From Scylla paramamosain (taxonomy: Eukaryota > Arthropoda > Malacostraca > Decapoda > Portunidae): a stretch of DNA of 64,000 nucleotides. Each line of letters begins with the position of its first letter. The stretch's first letter is position 1. Below the pieces are notes generated by a model. That model searched no databases, was not told the DNA's origin, and saw only the letters and a list, made by a program, of their open reading frames with translations. The stretch is taken from the NCBI RefSeq assembly GCF_035594125.1, contig NC_087197.1:8168110-8232109 (forward strand), read 5' to 3'. Of the stretch, positions 25,208 through 36,150 are shown one piece after another. The position numbers and the translations under genes are program-made.

Positions 25208-26141
25208 AACAAATGTGTATTTTTTTTTAGTGTTTTTCACATTCTTAGTTACGAAAATCTCAAATTACATGCGAAACTAGCTTTATGTGGGAAAAAAAAA
25301 TGATATTACCAGAAAAGTGTCTTCTGAGTGTTTTTGAGCGTGATATGCAACAAAGCACTAAAAAGCAGAACAATCACATTACATGGGAATAAAACCAACT
25401 TTTACGAAGAACTTGCCTTTAAGTGTTTTTTTTAACACCTTACATACCAAAACGCTAAAACGCATGCAACACACCCTTTATGGAGAAACAGAGTAACATT
25501 ACCAAAAACATGTATTTTGAGTGTTTTTGATCATGTTATAAAAACGCTTAAATACATGCAAAGAACCTTATGTTTGGGAAACGAAAGGATATTAAGAGAA
25601 ACGTGTATTATGAGTGTTTTTATGTTCCTTAAGTACCAAAAAAGCTAAAACCCACAAATAACACTCTTTATAGAGAAAAAAAAATAATAATATAAATTTT
25701 TTTTTTTTTGTTATTCATCTTCATAGGTACTAAGATGCCAAAATTCTGGCAATATTCTTTGGGAATCGAAAACAAAATTACTGAAAACGTGTGTTTTCGG
25801 TGTTTTACGTAGAAAAACGCTAAAACGGATGCAAACCAACCAATATGAAGAAATAGAATAACATTACCAAAAAGGTATATTTTAAGTGTTTTTGAGCTTG
25901 TTACCTAAAAAAAAACGCGAAAATGGATGGAAAGCACTCCTTATTGAGAGAGAAAAGGACATCACGAGAAACGAGTATAATGAGTGTCTTATTATTTTCG
26001 GGCAAAAGAACTTGTGGTTCACAAGAACCACAAGGCAAAAAACGCAAAAATTCGTGTATATTAAGAAGTTTCTTAGATACCAAAATGCTGAAACTCATGA
26101 ATAACAATCTTAATTGGGAAACAGAACAACATTACCAAATG
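25208..26141 (+). repeat. Satellite unit, class r-like, X-to-G fusion, hub 25726 (ggtact)
   Basis: X ends near 25757 and the sequence resumes in the tail of G ('gggaatcgaaaac'). F is lost. J1 carries the perfect hairpin at 26011-26034. Confidence 0.8.
26011..26034. repeat. J1 hairpin, 10-bp stem
   Basis: Same hairpin as at 1122-1145, both arms perfect. A related copy at 21012-21035 has a mutated right arm ('gagctacaag'). Confidence 0.9.
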
Positions 26142-26384
26142 CGTGTATTTTGAATGTTTTTTTTCACATTCTTAGCAAAACCCCCAAATAGCATGCGAAA
26201 GTAGCTTTATGTGGGAAAAAAATGACATTACCAGAAGTGTCTTTTCAGTGTTTTTTTGAGCGTGTTAAGCAATAAAGCACTAAAAAGCAAGGCAATCATA
26301 TTACATTGGAATAAAACCAACTTTTACCAAGAACTTGCCTTGAGTTTTTCAATTCGTTACATACCAAATCGCTAAAACGCATGC
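26142..26384 (+). repeat. Partial unit A-B-C cut by the LINE
   Basis: C is interrupted after 'cgctaaaacgcatgc'. The next bases belong to the retrotransposon. Confidence 0.85.
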
Positions 26385-26386
26385 CG

Positions 26387-26900
26387 AATAGTGACAAGAT
26401 ATTTAGAGTAGAAGAAAATGAGAAGCTGACAGATATTACCATAACTAAAGAGATAGTGGAACAGGAGACAGATAAGCTGAAAAGTTCAAGTCACCAGGAC
26501 CAGATGAAATATATTCCACAGTATTTAAGAATTGGAAAAAGGTTATAAGTAATCTGGATAAGATCATGGCCAAACGGCAGGCGACAGAGTGTTGTAATAA
26601 ACGGCTCTAAATCCGAGTGGGGTCAAGTAATTAGTGGGGTGACAAAGGGATTATTAGTATTAGGGCCGATGTTGTTTGTAATATATGTCAATGACTTGGA
26701 TAGTGGAATTAGTAGTGTTGTTAGTAAATTTGCGGATGACACGAGAGTATGTAGATTAATTAGGTCAAATCGCCTTGCAGGCAGATTTGGATAGGATGAA
26801 CGAATGGACAGACAGATGGCAAATGCATTTTAATATAAAAAAAATGCAAAGCACTTAGCGTAAGTAGAAGAAACCCACACAGTAGTTACACAATGAACAA
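26387..26900 (+). pseudogene. Reverse transcriptase remnant
   Basis: The frame starting at 26387 reads NSDKIFRVEE and slips by a base just before KSPGPDE (26488). After about 20 residues the text jumps directly to WIRS (26555), so most of the fingers and palm between these motifs is deleted. From 26555 to about 26775 one frame holds SGVTKG, LGPMLF, YVNDLD and the catalytic FADD. Family members usually have a proline-glutamine where TK stands here, so the substrate-binding motif is altered. A further frameshift follows near 26770 and another near 26840. It cannot encode an active enzyme. Confidence 0.85.
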
Positions 26901-27555
26901 CCAAGTTCTGGTAGGTTCAGGGTTATAAAAAGATTTGAGATTTAAAGTTAGCTCTGAACTACGTCTAAGAAAGCAATGCAAAGAGGCCAGAAACAAAGCA
27001 AATAGTGTATTATGATTCATTTTCAGGAGTGCTAAAAGTAAAACTACCGAAGTAATATTAAAGTTACATTTAGCGCTGGTCAGACTTCATCTAGACTACG
27101 CTGTCCTATTCTGGTCACCACATCACAGGAAGGATAAAGGTCTATTAGAATCACTTCAAAGGAGAATGACTAAAAGGATACAGGGGATGAGGAGTATTCC
27201 TTACGAAGCGAGATTCAAGCTGTTAAATTTACATTCTTTAGAGAGACGTAGGTTAAGAGTGGACCTGAGAGAAGTCTTTAAGTGGTATATGGGTTATAAC
27301 AAGGGGAACATAAGGAAAATTCTTAGAATCTGTAACCATGATAGAACAAGAAAAATAGAACATCAAGTTTTCAGGCTTGAGCCTGAAAACTTGATGTTCA
27401 AAAAGGAAACAGGATGGAATTGGTTTTCAAATACAGTAGTAGATGATTGGAACGGACTTAGTAATCAAGCTGTTAGTGCTGAGGCATTTGGCACTGTAAG
27501 AGAAAATTACACATTTATAGATGGGGATGATAGGTGGAAATACGTAGGCATATTT
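26901..27555 (+). pseudogene. LINE ORF2 C-terminal domain remnant
   Basis: One frame can be followed from about 26905 to 27555 with in-frame stops near 26928 (TAA) and at 27013 (TGA). The stop-free part starts with Met at 27166 (MTKRIQGMRS) and includes 'NLHSLERRRLR', 'EVFKWYMGYNKG', 'NWFSNTVVDDWNGLS' and 'DGDDRW'. The ORF formally continues to 27672 only because the element's normal stop is gone, so it reads through the 3' end into satellite. The segment at 27361-27396 departs from the family pattern because it has become a perfect palindrome. Confidence 0.82.
27361..27396. repeat. Perfect 17-bp-arm palindrome inside the LINE
   Basis: Left arm 'catcaagttttcaggct' (27361-27377), two-base spacer 'tg', right arm 'agcctgaaaacttgatg' (27380-27396). 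The reading frame is kept across it. Confidence 0.95.
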
Positions 27556-27607
27556 CATACAATTACTGCCACGTGTAGGCCTGATGCCTTCTTGCATATT
27601 TACTTAT

Positions 27608-27630
27608 TTCTTATGTTCTTATGTTCTTAT
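27608..27630 (+). repeat. LINE 3' microsatellite tail (TTCTTATG)n
   Basis: Nearly three copies of TTCTTATG mark the 3' end of the element. Satellite resumes at 27631 with 'taccaaatgcgtg'. Confidence 0.85.
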
Positions 27631-27739
27631 TACCAAATGCGTGTATTTGCAGTATTTTCAGCTCTTCCGTGAAAAATAAAATGCCAAAATGCATGCAAAG
27701 CACCCTAAATGAGGAAAAAAAGGGACATTACGAGAAACG
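27631..27739 (+). repeat. Unique monomer Z next to the LINE
   Basis: After the last bases of a J2 ('taccaaatgcg'), a 98-bp monomer starts at 27642. Its first half ('tttgcagtattttcagctc', 'ccgtgaaaaataaaatgcc') is not found in any other unit here. Its tail 'acattacgagaaacg' matches D and I. Confidence 0.75.
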
Positions 27740-27834
27740 TGCATTATAAGTGTTTTTGAGATTCTTAGATACCAAAACGCTGAAACTCATGAATAACACT
27801 CTTAATTGAGAAACAGAACAACCTTACCAAATGC
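27740..27834 (+). repeat. Full-length J2 monomer
   Basis: At about 95 bp it is the only J2 that keeps a standard 5' part ('ttataagtgtttttgagattc'). In all other units J2 is cut and fused to a cut J1. It may preserve the form from before the J1/J2 fusion. Confidence 0.75.
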
Positions 27835-28886
27835 GTTAATTTTGAGTGTTTTTCACATTTTTGGTTACCAAAACCCCAAATTCAATACGAAACTAGCTTT
27901 ATGGGGAAAGAAAAAAAAACACATTTCCAGAAAAGTGTCTTTTGAGTGTTTTTGAGCGTGTTAGGCAATAAGGCACTAAAAAGCAGGGCAATCACATTAC
28001 ATGGGAATAAAACCAACTTTTACCAAGAACTTGCCTTTAAGTGTTTTTCAGCTCCTAACATACCAAAACGCTAAAACGCATGCAAAACACCCTTTATGAA
28101 GGAACAGAATAACTTACCAAAAACATGTATTTTGGGTGTTTTTTTATCATGTTACCTATAAAAACTCTTAAATACATGCAAAGATCCCTATGTTTGGGAA
28201 ACGAGAAACGTGTATTATGAATGTTATTAAATTACTTAAGCACCAAAAAGCTAAAACCCACAAATAACACTCTTTATAGAGAAACAAAAAAAAAGTAATT
28301 TTTTTTTTTATTCTTCTTTCTAGGTACCGAGATGCCAAAATTCTGGCAAAATTCAGGGAAATTATGTGGAAAAAAGAACATTATCAAAAAAGTTAATTTT
28401 AGGTTTTTTTCGGACAGTTATGTATCAAAACCTAAATTGCATGCAAAGCCACCTCTATAGGGAAATTAAACGACTTTACCGGAAACCTGTTTATTGAGTG
28501 TTTTTCAGCATGTTAGTCACCAAAACAATAAATAATATGGAAGTCACTCTATATGGGAATCCAAAACAAAATCACTTAACACTTGTCTTTTCAGTGTTTT
28601 ACGTAGAAACACGCTAAAACGGATGCAAACAAACCAATATGAAGAAATAAATTAACATTGCCAAAAATGTATATTTTGAGTGTTTTTGAGCCTGTTACAT
28701 ACAAAAAACGCGAAAATGGATGCAAACCACTCTATATTGGGAAACAAAAGGACATTACGAGAAACCTGTATAATGAGTGTTTTATAGTTTCACAACAACC
28801 ACAAGGCAAAAGTTTCTTAGATACCAAAATGCTGAAACTCATGAATAACACTCTTGATTAAGATACAGAACAATCTTACCAAATGC
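27835..28886 (+). repeat. Satellite unit, class r, hub 28323
   Basis: Complete, but J is shortened near 28808 ('aaggcaaaagtttcttag'), deleting about 30 bp across the J1/J2 joint. Confidence 0.8.
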
Positions 28887-30025
28887 GTGTATTTTGAGTG
28901 TTTTTCACATTCTTAGTTACCAAAACACGAAATTGCATGCGAAACTAGGTTTATGTGGGGAAAAAATTATATTGCCAGAAAATGTCTTTTGAGTGTTTAT
29001 AAGCGTGTTAGGCACTAAAGTACTTAAAAGAAGGACGATCACATTACATGTGAATAAAACAGACTTTTACCAAGAACTTGCCGTTAAATATTTTTGAGCT
29101 CCTACATACCAAAACGCTAAAACGAATGCAAAAAATCCTTTATGGAGAAACACAATAACATTACAAAAAACATGTATTTTCAGTGTTTTTGATTATGTTA
29201 CCAATAAAAACGCTTAAATACATGCAAAGAATCCTATATTTGGGAAACGAAAGGACATTACGAGAAACGTGTATTATAAGTGTTTTTAAGTTACTTAAAT
29301 ACCAAAAAAGCTAAAACCCACAAATAACACTCTTTATAAAGAAACAAAAATAAAATAAAATAAATAAATAAATAAATAAATAAAATAAATGAAAATAATA
29401 TTTTTTTTTGTTATTCATCTTTATAGGTACTGAGATGCCAAAATTCTGTTAAAATTCTGGGAAATTATGTGGATAAAAGAATATTATCGAAAAAGTTAAT
29501 TTTAGCTTTTTTTTTTTGGACTGTTATGTACCAAACCCTAAAGTGCATGCAAAGCCATCTATATGGGGAAATTAAACGACTTTACAAGAAAACTGTCTTT
29601 TAAGTGTTTTTCAGTATGTTAGGCACCAAAACGTAAAAAAATTATTAAAGTCACTCTATATTGGAATCCAAAACAAAATTACTGAAAACGTGTCTTTTCA
29701 GTGTTTTACGTAAAAAATGCTAAAACGGATGCAAACAGACCAATATGAAGAAATAGAATAACATTACCAAAAAGGTATATTTTAAGTGTTTTTGACCTTG
29801 TAACCAACAAAAAAAACGCAAAAAATGGATGCAAAGCACTCTATATTGGGGAACAAAAAGACAATACGAGAACCGTGTACAAAGAGTATTTTATAGTTTC
29901 ACAAGAACCACGAACCAAAAAAACGCAAAAACTTGTGTATATGGAGAAGTTTCTTAGATACCAAAATGCTGAAACTCCTGAATAACACTCTTAATTAAGA
30001 AACAGAATAACATTACTAAATGCGT
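28887..30025 (+). repeat. Satellite unit, class r, hub 29426 (ggtact)
   Basis: Complete. It carries the longest TAAA tract in the window. Confidence 0.8.
29350..29390 (+). repeat. (TAAA)n/(TAAAA)n microsatellite
   Basis: A run of TAAA and TAAAA words between monomers E and X. It is an expanded form of the tract found in most units. Confidence 0.9.
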
Positions 30026-30446
30026 GCATTTTGAGTGTTTTTCACATTCTTAGTTACTAGAACCCCAAATTGCATGCAAAACTAGCTTTATGTGGGAAAA
30101 AAAAGACATTACCAAAAAAGTGTCTTTTGAGGGTTTTTGAGAGTTAGGCAATAAAGCACTAAAAAGGAGGGCAATCACATTACATGGGAATAAAACCAAC
30201 TTTTACCAAGAATTTGTCTTTAAGTGTTTTTTAACTCCTTATATACCAAAACGCTAAAACACATGCAAAACACCCTTTATGGAGAAACAGATTAACATTA
30301 CCAAAAACATGTATTTTTTTATTCTCAAGAATCACAAGGCAAAAAACACAAAAACTCATATATATGGAGAAGTTTCTTAGATACCAAAATGCTGAAACTC
30401 CTGAATAACACTCTGTATTGAGAAACAGAACAACCTTACCAAATGC
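30026..30446 (+). repeat. Short unit with D-to-J1 fusion
   Basis: A, B and C are followed by the first bases of D. Near 30318 it jumps into J1 ('attctcaagaatcacaagg'). E to I, with tract and hub, are missing. Confidence 0.85.
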
Positions 30447-31541
30447 GTGTATTTTGAGTGTTTTTCACATTCTTAGTTACCAAAACCCCAAATTTTATGT
30501 AAAAGTATCTTTATGTGGGAAAAAAATGACATTACCAGAAAAGTGTCTGTTTTTTTTTTAGCATGATAGGCAATAAACCACTAAAAATCAGGACAATCAC
30601 ATTACATAGTAATAAAACTAACTTTTAATAAGAACTTCCCTTTAAGTGTTTTTGAGCTCCTTATATACCAAAACGCTAAAACGAATGCAAAACACCCTTT
30701 ATGGAGAAACAGAATAATATTACCAAAAACATGTATTTTCAGTGTTTTTGATCATGTTACCTATAAAAACTCTTAAATACATGCAAAGAACCTTATGTTT
30801 GGGAAATTAAAGGATATTTCGAGAAACATGTATTACGAATGTTTTTAAGTTCTTTAAGTACCATATAGCTAAAACTAATAAATAACACTGTTTATAGAAA
30901 AAATAAAATAAATAAATAGGAATTTATTTATTTTTTTGTTATTCCTCTTCATAGGTACCAAGATGCCAAATTTCTTAAAAAATTCAGGGAAATTATGTGA
31001 AAAAGAACATTATGAAAAAAGTTAATTTTAGCTTTTTTTTTCTGACTGTTATGTACCAAACCCTAAAGTGCATGCAAAGCCAGCTATATGGGGAAAATAA
31101 ACGTCCTTACCAAAAACCTGTTTTTAGTGTTTTTTTTTTTTTTTTTGTTTCAACATGTTGGGCACCAAAACGATAAATAATATGGAAGTTAGTCAATGTG
31201 GTAATCCATCACAAAATTACTGAAAAAGTGTCTTTTCAGTGTTTTACGTAGAAAAACGCTAAATTGAATGCAAACCAACGAATATGGAGAAAGAATAACA
31301 TTACCAAAAAGGTATATTTTGAGTGTTTTTGAGCTTACCTTCAAAAAACGCGAAAATGGATGGAAAGCACTCTATATTGGGATACAAAAGGACATTACGA
31401 GTGTTTTATAGTTTCACAACAGCCACAAGGCAAAAATCGCAAAAAACTCGGTGAATATGGAGAAGTTTCTTAGATACCAAAATGCTGAAACTCAGATATA
31501 ACACTCTTAATTAAGAATACAGAACAACCATACCAAATGCA
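30447..31541 (+). repeat. Satellite unit, class r, hub 30953
   Basis: Complete, with a T run in B near 30549 and a longer one in G near 31130. The 'aatccatcacaaaattac' variant in G pairs it with minus-strand units at 43.0 and 44.1 kb. Confidence 0.8.
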
Positions 31542-32451
31542 TGTATTTTAAGTGCTTTTCACATTCTTAGTTACTGAAAAAAAAAATTGCATGCGAAACT
31601 AGCTTTATGTGGGAAAAAAAAAGACATTAAAAGAAAAGTGTTTTTTGAGTGTTTTTGAGCGTGATAGGCACTAAAGCACTACAAAGGAGAGCAATCACAT
31701 TATATGGGAATAACACCAACTTTTACCAAGAACCTGCCTTTACGTGTTTTTGAGCTTTTTACATACCAAAACGCTAAAACGTAATTCTTAATTACGGAAA
31801 TACTGTATTATGAGTGTTTTTAAGTTCTTTAAGTAACAAAAAGCTAAAACCCACAAATAACTCTTTATAGAGAGAAAATTTTTTTTTGCGTTATTCATGC
31901 CAAAATTTTTTACCAAAATTATTTTGCCAAAATTCTGGCAAAATTCATGGAAATTTTGTAAAAAAAAAAAATCATTATAAAAAAATAATTTTAGCTCTTT
32001 TCCGGAGTTATGTACAAACTCTGAAGTGCATGCAGATCCACCTATATGGGGAAATCACACGACTTTACCAGAAACCTATCTTTTCAGTGTTTTTTTCAGC
32101 AATTTCAACAATATTACTTAAAACGTGTCTTTTTGGTAATTTACGTAGAAAAACGCTAAAACGGATGCAAACCAACCAATATGAAGAAAGAGAATAACAT
32201 TACCAAAAAGATATATTTTGATGTGTTTTTGAGCTTGTTACATACAAAAAAGGCAAAAATGGATAGAAAGCACTTTATATTGGCAAAGAAGAGGACATTA
32301 CGAGAAACGTGTATGAGTGTTTTATAGTTTGACAAGAACTACAAGGTAAAATACTCAAAAACTCGTGTACATAAAGTTTCTTACATACCAAAAAGATGAA
32401 ACTCATGAACAACACTTTTAATTAAGAAATAGAACAACCTTACTAAATGCC
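31542..32451 (+). repeat. Satellite unit, class s, C-to-E fusion, hub lost
   Basis: C stops at 31780 and E resumes near 31804 after a 7-bp-stem hairpin filler, so D is missing. X begins with a scrambled stretch of 'ccaaaatt' words (31899-31945) in place of the hub. G is the shortened form. J2 is single, where the copies at 54.2 and 60.55 kb have two. Confidence 0.8.
31780..31796. repeat. 7-bp-stem hairpin filler at C/E join
   Basis: 'cgtaatt', loop 'ctt', 'aattacg'. Most of it does not belong to any monomer and it sits exactly at a deletion join. Confidence 0.85.
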
Positions 32452-33541
32452 TGTGTTTTGAGTTTTTTCACATTCTTAGTTACCAAAACCCCAAATTCCA
32501 TGCAAAACTAGCTTTATGTGGGAAAAAAAATGACATTACCAGAAAAGTGTCTTTTGAGTGTTTTTGAGCTTGTTAGGCAATAAAGCACTAAAAAGCAGGA
32601 CAATCACATTATATGGGAATAAAATCAACTTTTACCAAGAACTTGCCTTTAAGTGTTTTCGAACTCATTACATACCAAAAAGCTAAAACGCATGCAAAAC
32701 ACCTTTTATGGAGAAACAGAATAAAATTACCAAAAACATATATTTTAAGTGTTTTTGATCATGTTATCTATAAAAACGCTTAAATACATGCAAAAAACCT
32801 TATGTTTGCGAAAGGAAAGGACATTCCGAGAAACGTGTATTATAAGTATTTTTAAGTTCCTTAAGTACCAAAAAGCTAAAACCCACAAATAACACTCTTT
32901 ATTTAGAAAAAAAAAGTAAGAAAATAAAAAAATAGGATTTTTTTTTTTATTAATCTTCATAGGTACCGAGATGCCAAAATTCTGGGAAAATTCAGGGCTA
33001 TTATATGATAAAACAAAAATTATCAAAAAAGTAAATTTTAGCTTTTTTTCGGACTGTTATATACCAAACCCTAAAGTGCATGCAAAGGCTCCTATATGCG
33101 GATATTAAACGACCTTACCAGAAATCTGTTTTTTGAGTGTTTTTCAGCATGTTAGGCACCAAAACGATTAATAATAAGGAACTCACTCTATATGAAAATC
33201 GAAAACATAATTGCTGAAAACGTGTTTTTTTTTTTTTTTACGTAGAAAAACGCTAACCTACCAATATCAAGAAATAGAAAAACATTACCAAAAAGGTATA
33301 TTTTGAGTATTTTTGAGCTTGTTACCTACAAAAAACGCGAAAATTGATGCAAAGCACTCTATATTAGAAAACAAAAGGACTTTGCAAGAAAAGTGTATAA
33401 TGAGTTTTTTTATAGTTCAAAAGAACCAAAAGGCAAAAAACACAAAAACTCGTGTATATGGAGAAGGTTCCTAGATACCAAAATGCTAAAACTCATGAAT
33501 AACACTCTTAATTGAGAAACAGAACAACCTTACTAAATGCG
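32452..33541 (+). repeat. Satellite unit, class q, hub 32962
   Basis: H is damaged near 33220-33260: a T run replaces its start and 'aaaacggatgcaaac' is missing after 'aaaaacgct'. The partner on the minus strand is the unit with hub 53620. Confidence 0.8.
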
Positions 33542-34631
33542 TGTATTTTGGGTGCTTTTCACATTCTTAGTTACCAAAACTCCAAATTGCTTGCAAAACC
33601 ACCTTTATGTGAGGAAAAAATGACATTACCAGAATATCTTTTAAGTGCTTTTGAGCGTGATAGGCAATAAAGCACTAAAAAGCAGGGCAATCATATTACA
33701 TTGGAATAACACCAATTTATACCAAAAACTTGCCTTTAAGTGTTTTTGAGCTCCTTATATACCAAACCGCTAAAACACATACAAAACAAACTTTATGGAA
33801 AAACAGAATAACATTACCAAAAACATGTATTTTGAGTGTTTTTGATCATGTTATCTATAAAAACGCTTAAATACATGCAAAGAACATTATGTTTGGGAAA
33901 CAAAAGGACATTACGAGAAACGTGTATTATGAGTGTTTTTTAAGTTCCTTAAAAAACTTAAAAACCAAATAACACTCTTTATTTAGAAAATAAAAAATAA
34001 AAAAAAAAAAAAATAGGATTTTTTTTTTTTTTTTTTGTTATTCATATCATAGGTACTGAGATGCCAAAATTCTGGGAAAATTCAGGGCAATCATATGATA
34101 AAAGAATATTATCAAAAAAGTTAATTTCAGCTTTTTTTTTCGGACTGTTATGTACCAAACCTTAAAGTGCATGAGGAAATTAAACGACATTACCAGAAAT
34201 ATGTGTTTTGAGTTTTTTTTTTTTAGCATGTTAGGCACCAAAACGATAAATAATAAGGAACTCACTCTATATGGGAATCCAAAAAAAAGTTGCTGAAAAC
34301 GTGTCTTCTCAGTGTTTTACGTAGAAAAACGCTAAAACGGATGCAAAGCAACCAATATCAAGAAATAGAAAAACGTTACTAAAAAGGTATATTTTGAGTG
34401 TTTTTGAGCATGTTACCTACAAAAAACGCGAAAATTGATGCAAAGCAGTATATATTGGAAAACAAAAGGACATTGTAAGAAAAGTGTATAATGAGTGTTT
34501 TATAGTTCAAAAGAACCACAAGGCAAAAAACGCAAAATCTCTTGTATATGGAGAGGTTTCCTAGATACAAAAATGCTAAAACTCATGTGTAACACTCCTA
34601 ATTGAGAAACAGAACAGCCTTAATAAATGCG
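33542..34631 (+). repeat. Satellite unit, class q, hub 34052 (ggtact)
   Basis: F lost about 15 bp near 34173 ('gtgcatgaggaaatt'). The minus-strand partner at 52415 has a similar but not identical loss. Confidence 0.8.
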
Positions 34632-36089
34632 TGTGTTTTCAGTGTTTTTCACATTCTTAGTTAGCAAAACTACAAATTGCATGCGAAAATAGATTTTTGT
34701 TAAAAAAAAAACTTTACCAGAAAAGTGTCTTTTGAGTATTTTTGAGCGTGATAGAAAATAAAGCACTAAAAAGGAGGGCAATCACATTACATTGGAGGAA
34801 AACGAATTTTTACCAAGAACTTGCATTTATGTGTTTTTGAGCTCCTTATATACCAAAACACTAAAACGCATGCAAAACACTCTTTATGGTGAAACAGAAT
34901 AACATTACCAAAAACATGTATTTTGAGTGTTTTTGATCATGTTACCAATAAAAACGCTTAAATAAATGCAAAGAACACTATTTTTGGGAAACGAAAGGAG
35001 ATTACGAGAAACGAGTATTATGAGTGTTTTTAAGTTCATTAATTACCAAAAAGCTAAAACCCACAAATAACTCTCTTTATTGAGAAACAATAAATAAATA
35101 AATAATAAAAAATACAGTATTTTTTTCTTTCTTATTCATCTTCACAGGTACCGAAATGCCAAAATTCGGGCAAATTTCAGGAAATTATGTGAAATAAGAA
35201 CATTATCAAAAAAGTTAAATTTAGCTTATTTTTTCGAACTTTTAAGTACCAAGCCCCTAAAGTGCATGCAAAGCCACCTATATGGGGAAATTAAACGTAT
35301 TTGCCAGAAAACGGTCATATGAGTATTTTTCAGCATGTTAGGAACCAACACGATAAATAACATGGAAGTCAATCTATATGGGAATCCAAAAGAAAAATAA
35401 CTAAAAACGTGTCTTTTCGGTGTTTTACGTAGAAAAACGCTAAAACGGATGTAAACCAACCAATATGAAGAAATAAAATAACATTACCAAAAAGGTATAT
35501 ATTTTAAGTGCTTTTGAAATTGTTACCTACAAAAAACGCGAAAATGGATGGAAAGCACTCTATATTGGGAAGCAAAAGGACATTACGAAAAACGTGTATA
35601 ATGAGTGTTTTATAGTTTCACAAGAACTACAAGGTAAAAAACGCAAAAACTCGTGTATATTGAGAAGTTTCTTACATTCCAAAATGCTGAAACTCTGGAA
35701 CAACACTCTTAATTAGGATCTCACTCTATATAGGAATCCAAAACAAAGTTACTAAAAACGTGTCTTCTCAGTGTTTTATGTAGAAAAACGTTAAAACGGA
35801 TGCAAACTAAACAATATCAGGAAATAGAAAAACGTTACCAAAAATGTATATTTTGAGTGTTTTTGAGCTTTTTATCTAGAAAAACGCGAAAATTGATGCA
35901 AAGTACTCTATATTGGGAAACAAAAGGACATTGCAAGAAAAGTGTATAATGAGTGTTTTATAGTTCAAAAGAACCACAAAGCAAACAACGCAAAAAATCG
36001 TGTATATGGAGAGATTTCTTAGATACCAAAATGCTGAAACTCATGAATAATACTCTTCAATAAGAAACAGAATAACTTTACTAAATGCA
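34632..36089 (+). repeat. Satellite unit, class p, hub 35147, J2-to-G fusion
   Basis: After a complete A-J2 run, 'cactcttaatta' joins 'ggatctcactctatata' at 35714 and G-H-I-J follows again. The segment after the join matches minus-strand 47.24-46.83 kb. Confidence 0.85.
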
Positions 36090-36140
36090 TGTATTTTTAC
36101 TGCTTTTCAGATTCTTAGTTACCAAAAACCTCAAAATCAA
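36090..36140 (+). repeat. Last + monomer A, truncated
   Basis: A runs through 'gattcttagttacc' and stops at the orientation switch. Confidence 0.85.
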
Positions 36141-36150
36141 TCAAAATCAA
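36131..36150. repeat. 10-bp tandem duplication at the inversion join
   Basis: 'tcaaaatcaa' occurs twice in direct succession exactly where the satellite changes strand. To the right, the sequence is the reverse complement of D/C monomers. Confidence 0.9.

Larger units (their letters stand above)
26385..27630 (+). mobile_element. CR1-like LINE fragment, 5'-truncated and internally deleted
   Basis: This is a non-LTR retrotransposon remnant coding for part of reverse transcriptase and the C-terminal domain. Its base composition is clearly less A+T-rich than the satellite around it. The recognisable order is an RT N-terminal stretch (KSPGPDE near 26488), RT motifs with SGVTKG (26633) and FADD (26729-26740), a thumb-like region ('NEWTDRWQM' near 26797), then the C-terminal 'FWSPHHRKD', 'LLESLQRR' and 'SLERRRLR' region typical of CR1-group elements. 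No endonuclease domain is present. The 3' end carries 8-bp tandem repeats (TTCTTATG), as CR1-type elements often do. I see no clear target-site duplication. The left flank is monomer C and the right flank begins at the J2/A border, so satellite sequence was lost or exchanged at the insertion. Confidence 0.88.
31880..35714 (+). repeat. Super-repeat copy P2, truncated
   Basis: The class order is s (hub lost near 31880), q (32962), q (34052), p (35147). It matches the reverse complement of about 54790-50870, including the rare variants 'gtacaaactctgaag' near 32010 and the poly-T run in G near 34210. It stops at 35714, where J2 is fused to a G monomer. The second p unit and the inverted module are missing. 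Confidence 0.75.
1..36140 (+). repeat. Satellite array, + orientation
   Basis: This is a continuous tandem array of about 96-bp monomers arranged in units of about 1.1 kb. Each unit runs A, B, C, D, E, a simple A/T tract, X, F, G, H, I, J1, J2. Diagnostic words are 'cacattcttagttac' (A), 'gcaataaagcactaaaaag' (B), 'gagctccttatatacc' (C), 'gatcatgttacc' (D), 'aagttccttaagtacc' (E), 'ataggtaccgagatgcc' (X), 'ctgttatgtaccaaac' (F), 'agcatgttaggcacc' (G), 'ttttacgtagaaaaacg' (H), 'gagcttgttacctac' (I), 'agaaccacaaggc' (J1) and 'agataccaaaatgctg' (J2). The + strand is richer in A than T across this half. It is interrupted by two inverted modules and one LINE fragment. I do not recognise the family by name. 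Confidence 0.95.

Noticed and set aside
27166..27672. 168-codon open frame as an intact gene
   Set aside because: It is the stop-free tail of a decayed LINE reading frame. It lacks the catalytic part, follows in-frame stops near 26928 and at 27013, and ends in satellite DNA.
36131..36150. Strand switch as an assembly or fold-back read artefact
   Set aside because: The flanks at the join are not reverse complements of each other, and the paired arms elsewhere have diverged. An assembly mis-join cannot be fully excluded without reads.
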